Origin: JBFHER01 sp041584055
Lineage (GTDB): Bacteria > Bacteroidota > Bacteroidia > Bacteroidales > UBA5342
Assembly (NCBI GenBank): GCA_041584055.1
Contig: JBFHER010000199.1
Span: 1-7,155 of the forward strand
Reading direction: 5' to 3'
DNA: 7,155 nucleotides
Shown here: one piece after another, positions 1 to 5,576 of the stretch
How positions within the stretch are numbered: the stretch's first letter is position 1
Layout of the letters: each line of letters starts with the position of its first letter
The notes under the pieces: model-generated
What the model saw: only the letters and a program-made list of their open reading frames with translations
Database searches by the model: none
Told to the model about the DNA's origin: nothing
Made by a program: the position numbers and the translations under genes

Positions 1-439
1 AATGTGGATCACCTCCATGCGAGCAGTTTGAATGATCCTCATGCCCATGTCCATTGTCCGTATCCTCATGTGCATGCCCCTCTAATATATGAATTCCAAC
101 TGAGCAATCCACAATTTCCATTCCAGGATTATTGCTTTTTAGATTAGGCATCCACGAGCTTTCAAATACAAGGAGACCATTGGTATAGTAGATGGCCGAG
201 CGTTCTAAACCTTCAATTTGCCGGGGACTGGGCTGATATGTGGCATGGTTGTCTCCGGGCGATAACATGCAGTTGACATTTACCTTTCCACCCGTTAATT
301 CTTCAGCGAAAAACTTATAAGGTAATATTGATACAGTGATTTCTTCCCGTTTAAGGTTTGAATGATTGGAGCATCCTGCCAATAAAAGGATCATTAGAAG
401 CGTCGATAGACAAACGGAGAAAAAACTATTTTTCAACAT
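1..439 (-). CDS. znuA: Zinc-type ABC transporter substrate-binding lipoprotein, N-terminal part (3' end beyond the window)
   Basis: Reading the minus strand from the ATG at 439 gives 146 codons that stay open to base 1. Residues 1-23 form a lipoprotein signal (positive start, hydrophobic run, lipobox LAGC with Cys23), so the protein should be anchored in an envelope membrane. After it come VSILPYKFFAEELTGGKV and SPGDNHATYQPSPRQIEGL, the hallmark start of the cluster A-I (ZnuA/AdcA/MntC/PsaA) metal-binding family. His65 matches the first conserved metal ligand. Residues 117-146 are rich in His, Asp and Glu (ten His), a low-complexity loop typical of zinc-specific members. The last visible residues, GGDPH, begin the conserved DPHxW motif that carries the second ligand. 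The expected role is to capture zinc, or less likely manganese, for an ABC importer; permease and ATPase genes may lie to the left. There is no clear ribosome binding site, as is usual in Bacteroidota. The metal specificity is inferred from the His-rich loop. Confidence 0.9.
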   Translation of the reverse strand, partial: MLKNSFFSVCLSTLLMILLLAGCSNHSNLKREEITVSILPYKFFAEELTGGKVNVNCMLSPGDNHATYQPSPRQIEGLERSAIYYTNGLLVFESSWMPNLKSNNPGMEIVDCSVGIHILEGHAHEDTDNGHGHEDHSNCSHGGDPH

Positions 440-646
440 ATATTTTTTTTGTAAATTTATAAAACCTGACTTAAACCAATTCATCAATCTGAACATGAAT
501 GTTGGTTTATTGGATTAAAACGTATTGATTGACACATTGTTCTTGACAGAAAAGAGCAAGAGCAATCATATGCAAAAATACAATCCTATGTTCACGTATC
601 AAACATGTGCATGGATTAATTATTTGAACCCGAAAATTAAGCCGTT
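440..646. other. Divergent intergenic region between znuA and the comF unit
   Basis: This 207-base space is AT-rich and must hold the promoters of both divergent genes, because neither neighbour leaves other room. On the minus strand TAAATTTA (452-459) resembles the Bacteroidota -7 element TAnnTTTG with one mismatch, and TTGG (476-479 on the plus strand as ccaa) lies 16 bases upstream, but the implied leader would be only about ten bases. On the plus strand TTGACA occurs at 529-534 and again at 543-548; the second lies 17 bases before TCATAT (566-571). This resembles a sigma-70 promoter, but that consensus is not the usual one in this phylum. No convincing small gene or RNA was seen. Confidence 0.5.
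492..503. promoter_or_regulatory. Short perfect dyad, possible operator for znuA
   Basis: AACAT-GA-ATGTT is a perfect inverted repeat of two 5-base arms around a 2-base spacer. It lies 53-64 bases upstream of the znuA start, where a metal-dependent repressor such as a Zur/Fur-family protein could act. A second, wider dyad overlaps it: TAAACCAA at 472-479 pairs with TTGGTTTA at 502-509. The repeats are seen directly; the link to a regulator is inference, and arms this short can arise by chance in AT-rich DNA. Confidence 0.25.
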
Positions 647-1342
647 ATGGAAATGGGTATACTTAATTATTTCAAGGATTTGATCGGACTGGTCTATCCT
701 GAATTGTGTGTGGCCTGTGGTGATCATCTTACAAAACAGGAAACTGTTATTTGTTTGAAGTGCCTCCACGAACTCCCCGAAACCAAATTTCATTTGATGA
801 AAAATAATCCTGTGGAAGAGGTTTTCTGGGGACGTGTTAATGTTAAGGCGGCTACGGCATTGTGCTATTTTGTAAAAAATGGACGATTGCAGGAATTGCT
901 TCATGCTTTAAAATATCATCAACGCAAGGATGTGGGTGAATTCCTCGGAAAAATGCTGGGTGAGTCACTTTTGAACAGTCCACGCTTTAGAGAGGTGAAT
1001 TGCGTTGCTCCGATTCCGCTCCATCCTAAAAAAGAACGTTTAAGAGGTTATAATCAAAGCGACAGCATCGGCATTGGCATCTCCACTGCAATGGGAATAG
1101 AATTGGGTAAACCGATTAAACGCGTTGTGTACAATCCAACTCAGACACGGAAGGCGCGCTACGAAAGATGGGAAAATGTAAGTGGTATTTTTGAGCCAGT
1201 TGGAGAGCCTGTGTGGCATAATAAACACTTTTTATTGGTGGATGATGTGATGACAACAGGTTCTACTCTCGAGGCTGCAGCGGTTGCCATTCAGAAAATT
1301 CCGGGAGCAGAGGTCAGCATTGCAGTAATTGGTTTGGCATGA
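647..1342 (+). CDS. comF: ComF family protein (zinc finger plus phosphoribosyltransferase-like domain)
   Basis: This is a 231-residue cytoplasmic protein of normal ComF length. Cys21, Cys24, Cys36 and Cys39 form the N-terminal CxxC...CxxC zinc finger. Family blocks follow in order: LLHALKYHQRKDVGEFLG (85-102), APIPLHPKKERLRGYNQSD (121-139), TQTRKARYERWENVSGIF (165-182), and the PRPP-binding loop LLVDDVMTTGSTLEAA (196-211) with its paired aspartates. ComF is needed for natural transformation in several bacteria and is thought to act with the helicase/primase side of DNA uptake or processing; its exact reaction is unsettled. The start at 647 is the first ATG after an in-frame TAA at 638-640; the ATG two codons later (653) is an equally possible start. 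It is the first gene of the plus-strand unit, and its stop overlaps the next start as ATGA. Confidence 0.93.
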   Translation: MEMGILNYFKDLIGLVYPELCVACGDHLTKQETVICLKCLHELPETKFHLMKNNPVEEVFWGRVNVKAATALCYFVKNGRLQELLHALKYHQRKDVGEFLGKMLGESLLNSPRFREVNCVAPIPLHPKKERLRGYNQSDSIGIGISTAMGIELGKPIKRVVYNPTQTRKARYERWENVSGIFEPVGEPVWHNKHFLLVDDVMTTGSTLEAAAVAIQKIPGAEVSIAVIGLA

Positions 1343-2163
1343 AAAAAAGAAATCTTTGTTTGTATGTATTTTTTGTCCTTTCACGGATGGTGTCAGGTTT
1401 AGGAAACGAAGGATATGTTTCTTATGGTGGATATTCGGGAGGACTTGGGAATGCAAGCGTTGCAGAAATTGATGCCTGGAGTTGTGTTAATAATCAGGGT
1501 GCTCTGGCATTTGTGGATGAACCGTCATTCGGAATTAGTTATGACTTGAGATATGGCTTAAAGGAATTTTCAACACGCACGTTTATTGTTGCCAGTCCTA
1601 TGTTCAACGGTGTTACTTCAATGCAGTTCAGTGCCTTTGGCTGCTCCTTGTTTCCGGTTTATAAGACAGGCCTTGGTTATTCTCGGATTTTTGGGGAAAG
1701 GGTAGGGGCAGGACTGCATATGGATGTGTTTAATTTTAAGCTGAATGCGCAGGAAAGCACGAAAGTTCTGGCAACTTTTGAGCTGGGTTTGCTTTGGGAA
1801 ATACGTGAGGACTTGACCATCGGTTTTCATTTGTTCAATCCTCCTGCGGTGGCATATCGGATAGGATCATACGAAGAACGAATGGTGGTTGAGTATCGAT
1901 TTGGTTTCGCTTATGCCATGGCATCTAAACTTAAGTTGAATGCAGAAATAGCAGGCAATGACAGGGATCAGCCTATCGGCAGATTTGGGATCAACTATCA
2001 ACCCGTCGAATCACTGGAAATTAATTTGGGTTTTCAATCTCTTGGCGTGGCTCTTGGTGCAGGCGTTAAATATGATTTTGCGGACTGGGAAGTAAGTTTT
2101 AGTTGTCGGCAGATGCAAAGAGCAGGCCGGGTTTACAGCATTTCAATTCTTAAGGTTTTATGA
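1339..2163 (+). CDS. Secreted beta-rich protein resembling PorV/PorQ-type outer-membrane proteins
   Basis: The 274-residue product has a Sec-type signal peptide (MKKR, then a hydrophobic run; likely cleavage near residue 20). Residues 30-58 read GGYSGGLGNASVAEIDAWS followed by VNNQGALAF. This matches the N-terminal pattern of PorV/PorQ-like and FadL-fold outer-membrane proteins (GG.S..LG.ASVA..D.WS..NNQ..LA), which I recognise from uncharacterised Bacteroidota proteins. The rest alternates polar and aromatic or hydrophobic residues in strand-length blocks (examples at 94-101, 122-134, 186-193 and 213-232), as expected for a barrel of about 12-14 strands. PorV/PorQ relatives serve type IX secretion, but nothing here shows that role. 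It overlaps comF upstream and the HhH gene downstream by 4 bases each, so translational coupling is likely. The start follows from the ATGA overlap and the signal peptide. Envelope location is well supported; function is unknown. Confidence 0.8.
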   Translation: MKKRNLCLYVFFVLSRMVSGLGNEGYVSYGGYSGGLGNASVAEIDAWSCVNNQGALAFVDEPSFGISYDLRYGLKEFSTRTFIVASPMFNGVTSMQFSAFGCSLFPVYKTGLGYSRIFGERVGAGLHMDVFNFKLNAQESTKVLATFELGLLWEIREDLTIGFHLFNPPAVAYRIGSYEERMVVEYRFGFAYAMASKLKLNAEIAGNDRDQPIGRFGINYQPVESLEINLGFQSLGVALGAGVKYDFADWEVSFSCRQMQRAGRVYSISILKVL

Positions 2164-4148
2164 AGGTTCATGTGCATGTTTTGTGGCTTTTTCTTTTGAT
2201 CTGTTGTTGTAAATCAGGATATGGGCAGGAACAATTAACGAACCAACTGTCTGATTTGATAGAAACGCTTCAGGAGGATTTTCCCGAGCTGCAGATGGAG
2301 CAGGAAATGCTGGATGAATTACATGCAATGGCAGAGCATCCAATGAACATTAATACTTCCACAAAGGAAGCGTTGAAACGTCTGCCTTTTCTTACGGATC
2401 GGCTTATTGAGAACCTGCATTATTACATCTACCAGTTTGGGCCAATGATCTCATTGTACGAGCTGAAAGGGGTTGAAGGATTTGATCAGAATCTTATAAA
2501 GAATACAATTCCCTTTGTTTCCGTCAAAGAGGAAGCATCCTTTTTTAAGGAAAGGAACCAAAAGGCAAGGCTTGGCAATGAGATATTGTTTCGATCTGCA
2601 GGGACTTTGCAACGGACCTTAGGATTTGAAAATAAGGAAGCACTGGGATCACCGGGATCGTGCTTAATCAGGAATAAATTGTCGTATGGGAAGTACACAT
2701 GGATGCTGGTTTCTGAAAAAGACCCGGGTGAAGCATTCATTTACAATAAAAAGCCTGCGTTTATTTCTTCCGCATTGCAGTATGTAGGCAGTGGTATAGT
2801 TCGAAAGGTCATTTTTGGTGATTACAAAATTCATTTTGGGCAGGGATTGATTCAATCATCCAACCTGTTCAATCGTAAATCTGCACTGATCATTTCTGAT
2901 TACGGAACGCAGAAACTCCGGTTTTCTACCTCTGCTGATGGTGGTTGGTTTAAGAGAGGTGCTGTGGTTCATTTGGGGAGGCAAAATTTTGAGGCCATTG
3001 TTTTTGGGGCCCGACAAAAAATGGATGCAACAGTGTATGACGATACAATTCAGCGTGTAAGTTATTTTAAATCCATTCAGAATGGCGGTTATCACAGAAC
3101 CTTGTTGGAGTATAATAAAAGGAATGCGGTGTGCTTAAGTGAGTATGGTGGTAGCCTGCAATACACGAACAATCGAACAAAAGTCTCGCTTCAGGGGAAC
3201 TATAACACCCACAATCTTTTGTTTATGCGCGATGAGAGGCTGTATTCAGACTGGTGGAACATGTCTTTAAGTGTTGGGGGCATCCTTGGGAATGTTCATT
3301 GGTGGATGGAATCAGGCACAGATAAAGCGTTTAACTTATCGGGAATCGCCGGAGGAGATGTGTATCTGGACAAGTCCTTCGGCTTGTCGGTAGTGGGACG
3401 CTATCTTTCAGCAGATTTTTATTCATTTTACGGGAATGTCTTCAGCGAAGGTGGCAGTCCCGCAAATGAACAGGGAATTTACCTTGGCATGATCATGAAC
3501 CCAACAGGAGCTATTTCAATCCGAACATACATTGATGTTTTTAAGTTTCCTGTAGCAACTTATAATGCCTCTGTACCATCTGCAGGATGGGAATTTTTGT
3601 GTCAGGCAGAAGGAAAAAAAAACATGGATCTTGAATGGATAGCGAAGTTTAAATTTGAAGAAAAGGCTCAGGATGTGTCTGGCACCGCTGTGACTAAAAC
3701 CTTCATGAAACATAAATATGATGGAAAATTTGCACTGGCATACCCTGTAAATGATTTTACCTTTAAAAGTGTAGTGCAGTGTTCAAGGTACGTGTTGCGT
3801 GAGCAAGACGAATATGGCTGGATGTTCTATCAGGATTTAAAAGGATGTGTTTTCGGAAATAAAGTAAAATGGAACGGAAGGGTCGCATTTTTTTCTACAC
3901 CTTCTTATGATACGCGTTTATATGCGTATGAAAACGATGTTTTGTATGCGTTTTCTGTGCCGGCGCACTATGGAAAAGGTGTGAGATATGCCTTTAACCT
4001 GTCGTATAAATTCAAAGGGAAAATGACCCTTTATGCTAAATATGGATGCACCATTTATTCAGACAGAGAGATTATCAGCAGTGGTTTTACAGAGATTCAG
4101 GGAAATGTTAAAAGTGAACTGAAATTTCAGCTCAGATATCGACTTTAG
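2160..4148 (+). CDS. Helix-hairpin-helix domain outer-membrane beta-barrel-like protein
   Basis: This 662-residue protein starts with a signal peptide (residues 1-22, likely cleaved after GYG before QEQL; no proper lipobox despite ICCC). A helical stretch (23-60) leads into a ComEA-like tandem helix-hairpin-helix region (about 61-121): NINTSTKEALKRLPFLTDR, YIYQFGPMISLYELKGVEGF, then IPFVSV. The glycines of the canonical hairpins are mostly lost (LPFLT instead of LPGIG, VEGFD instead of VxGIG). From about residue 135 to the end it is rich in short amphipathic strands with many Tyr, Phe, Gly and Asn, contains a family-like block GDYKIHFGQGL (220-230), and ends LKFQLRYRL, like a barrel's last strand. 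This architecture occurs in many Bacteroidota as an uncharacterised HhH-domain protein. TAAGG (2151-2155) lies 4 bases before the start. HhH folds usually bind DNA nonspecifically, so with comF upstream a DNA-uptake role is attractive but unproven; a protein-protein or structural role is the alternative. Confidence 0.85.
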   Translation: MKVHVHVLWLFLLICCCKSGYGQEQLTNQLSDLIETLQEDFPELQMEQEMLDELHAMAEHPMNINTSTKEALKRLPFLTDRLIENLHYYIYQFGPMISLYELKGVEGFDQNLIKNTIPFVSVKEEASFFKERNQKARLGNEILFRSAGTLQRTLGFENKEALGSPGSCLIRNKLSYGKYTWMLVSEKDPGEAFIYNKKPAFISSALQYVGSGIVRKVIFGDYKIHFGQGLIQSSNLFNRKSALIISDYGTQKLRFSTSADGGWFKRGAVVHLGRQNFEAIVFGARQKMDATVYDDTIQRVSYFKSIQNGGYHRTLLEYNKRNAVCLSEYGGSLQYTNNRTKVSLQGNYNTHNLLFMRDERLYSDWWNMSLSVGGILGNVHWWMESGTDKAFNLSGIAGGDVYLDKSFGLSVVGRYLSADFYSFYGNVFSEGGSPANEQGIYLGMIMNPTGAISIRTYIDVFKFPVATYNASVPSAGWEFLCQAEGKKNMDLEWIAKFKFEEKAQDVSGTAVTKTFMKHKYDGKFALAYPVNDFTFKSVVQCSRYVLREQDEYGWMFYQDLKGCVFGNKVKWNGRVAFFSTPSYDTRLYAYENDVLYAFSVPAHYGKGVRYAFNLSYKFKGKMTLYAKYGCTIYSDREIISSGFTEIQGNVKSELKFQLRYRL

Positions 4149-4160
4149 TATTACCAAAGT

Positions 4161-5576
4161 TTAGCTAAGTACTTCCTTTCTATTGGCATCCAAACGCAGG
4201 AATATAAACAGTAAAAAAGTAAATCCCCACAAAGAACTTCCTCCATAACTGAAAAATGGCAGGGGGATCCCAATCACAGGGACCAATCCAATGGTCATGC
4301 CAATGTTAATGGCAAAATGGAAAAAGAAAATAGACAACACACTGTACCCATAAATACGGCTAAATGGACTTCGTTGTCTTTCTGCCAGAAAAATAAGCCT
4401 TAGAAAGAACACAACAAACAAAATAATGACAAGGGAAGTCCCTAAGAAACCCCACTCTTCACCAACTGTACAGAAGATAAAATCTGTTGCTTGTTCAGGT
4501 ACAAAATCAAATTTTGTTTGTGTCCCATTTAAAAATCCTTTTCCAGTTACACCTCCAGAGCCAATGGCAATTTTTGATTGGATCACATTGTATTCAACCC
4601 CAAGGGGGTCACTTTTTAATCCAAGAAGAACCTGTATTCGATTGCTTTGATGTTCACCCAGTACATTGTTAAACACATAGTTGGTTGACAGGGTATAACC
4701 CAGGGATAGAAGGAGGAAAGGAACCCAAATTAATTGATTGCGTAGTTTAGAGAGCAAACCCTGTATTATCAGAAAAATACTGTAACCGGTAATGGTTGCA
4801 ATTGCAACAGTTGAGGGTGTAAGTGGAAAAATGAGCTTTCCGGCAAAATAGATTGTAATGCCTATGATGGTGGCAATGCCCCAATGAAGCGCGAGTCGCC
4901 ATTCCTTGTGAAAAAGCATGGCTATGGCAGGGATGATAAATATAAACGCAAGCACTGCAAAAGTTCCGAGCATCAGAACACCAATAAAATAGGCGGCCCC
5001 AAGTAAAGCAATGATAAGAAAATAACTGGAGAGACCTTCCCTGAACATAGCCAGAATCAAAGCGGCATAAACCAATGCTGAGCCGGTATCGTTTTGCAAC
5101 AATATAAAAGCTGCAGGCGTAAATACAATTATAAATGACAGGGTGAAATCTTTTAAATTATTAAAGCTGAAATTGAATTTAGAAAGTGTTTTTGCAAGGG
5201 CTAACGAAGTCGCAAATTTCATAAATTCTGCTGGTTGGAGCCTGAAAGAACCAAGGCTGATCCACGATTTTGCACCTTTTACTTCGGTGCCAATCACCAA
5301 CACAGAAAGTAGCAGAATCAGCATGACACCATATATTGGATAGGAGAAGGCATCATAAAACTTACTGTCAATGATTAAAACAATGATCGCGATAAAGGCC
5401 GCAAATCCAATCCACAACAGTTGTTTCCCGTAACGTTGTGATAGATCTAAAAGACCGGCATTGTCTTCAGTAAAGCTTGCAGCATAGATGTTAATCCATC
5501 CTAAAAAAGCCATGGCGGTGACCAATATGATGGTAAACCAGTCAAGGGATGCTATGATGCTATTCTTTCTCTTCAA
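4161..5576 (-). CDS. rodA: Rod shape-determining protein RodA (SEDS peptidoglycan glycosyltransferase)
   Basis: RodA polymerises lipid II into glycan strands during cell elongation, paired with PBP2. The 471-residue polytopic protein carries SEDS signatures: KGAKSWISLGSFRLQPAEFMKF (100-121, two blocks), QNDTGSALVY (161-170), the pair SDPLGVEYNVIQSKIAIGSGG (322-342), GKGFLNGTQTKFDFVPEQ and TDFIFCTVGEEWGFLG (364-379), and IPLPFFSYGGSSLWGF (437-452). Asp365 in TDFIF corresponds to the aspartate known to be essential in studied RodA proteins. It is about 100 residues longer than E. coli RodA; the extra length lies between the DTG and SDPLG blocks (about 185-295) and adds hydrophobic segments, a form I recognise from Bacteroidota. 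The start codon is TTG (5574-5576): an in-frame TAA lies 5 codons upstream, no ATG occurs between, and the next ATG (residue 22) would cut into the first membrane segment. It overlaps mrdA by 17 bases and converges on the HhH gene with a 12-base gap. Confidence 0.95.
   Translation of the reverse strand: MKRKNSIIASLDWFTIILVTAMAFLGWINIYAASFTEDNAGLLDLSQRYGKQLLWIGFAAFIAIIVLIIDSKFYDAFSYPIYGVMLILLLSVLVIGTEVKGAKSWISLGSFRLQPAEFMKFATSLALAKTLSKFNFSFNNLKDFTLSFIIVFTPAAFILLQNDTGSALVYAALILAMFREGLSSYFLIIALLGAAYFIGVLMLGTFAVLAFIFIIPAIAMLFHKEWRLALHWGIATIIGITIYFAGKLIFPLTPSTVAIATITGYSIFLIIQGLLSKLRNQLIWVPFLLLSLGYTLSTNYVFNNVLGEHQSNRIQVLLGLKSDPLGVEYNVIQSKIAIGSGGVTGKGFLNGTQTKFDFVPEQATDFIFCTVGEEWGFLGTSLVIILFVVFFLRLIFLAERQRSPFSRIYGYSVLSIFFFHFAINIGMTIGLVPVIGIPLPFFSYGGSSLWGFTFLLFIFLRLDANRKEVLS

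Noticed and set aside
1..100. Repeated CAT/ATG-rich short motifs resembling tandem repeats
   Set aside because: They are explained by histidine and aspartate codons of the His-rich loop in the metal-binding protein.
543..571. TTGACA-N17-TCATAT as the comF promoter
   Set aside because: It fits the E. coli consensus, but Bacteroidota primary sigma factors favour a different one and the -10 match is poor; mentioned only as a possibility under the intergenic region.
620..904. Minus-strand open frame opposite the start of comF, and others at 1040-1228 and 1232-1456
   Set aside because: They are shadows of comF, whose zinc finger and PRPP motifs are clearly coded on the plus strand.
2173..2225. 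Lipoprotein signal in the HhH protein because of its ICCC run
   Set aside because: The residues before the cysteines (LLI) do not fit a lipobox; cleavage after GYG before Q fits an ordinary signal peptidase site better.
3614..3622. A9 run in the HhH gene as a possible programmed frameshift or phase-variation site
   Set aside because: The reading frame is intact across it (KKN within the protein) and no alternative frame gives a sensible product; lysine codons explain it.
4426..4672. Plus-strand open frames inside rodA, and similar ones at 5143-5343 and 5630-5986
   Set aside because: They lie antisense to strongly conserved RodA and PBP2 coding sequence, match no family and have no credible start context.
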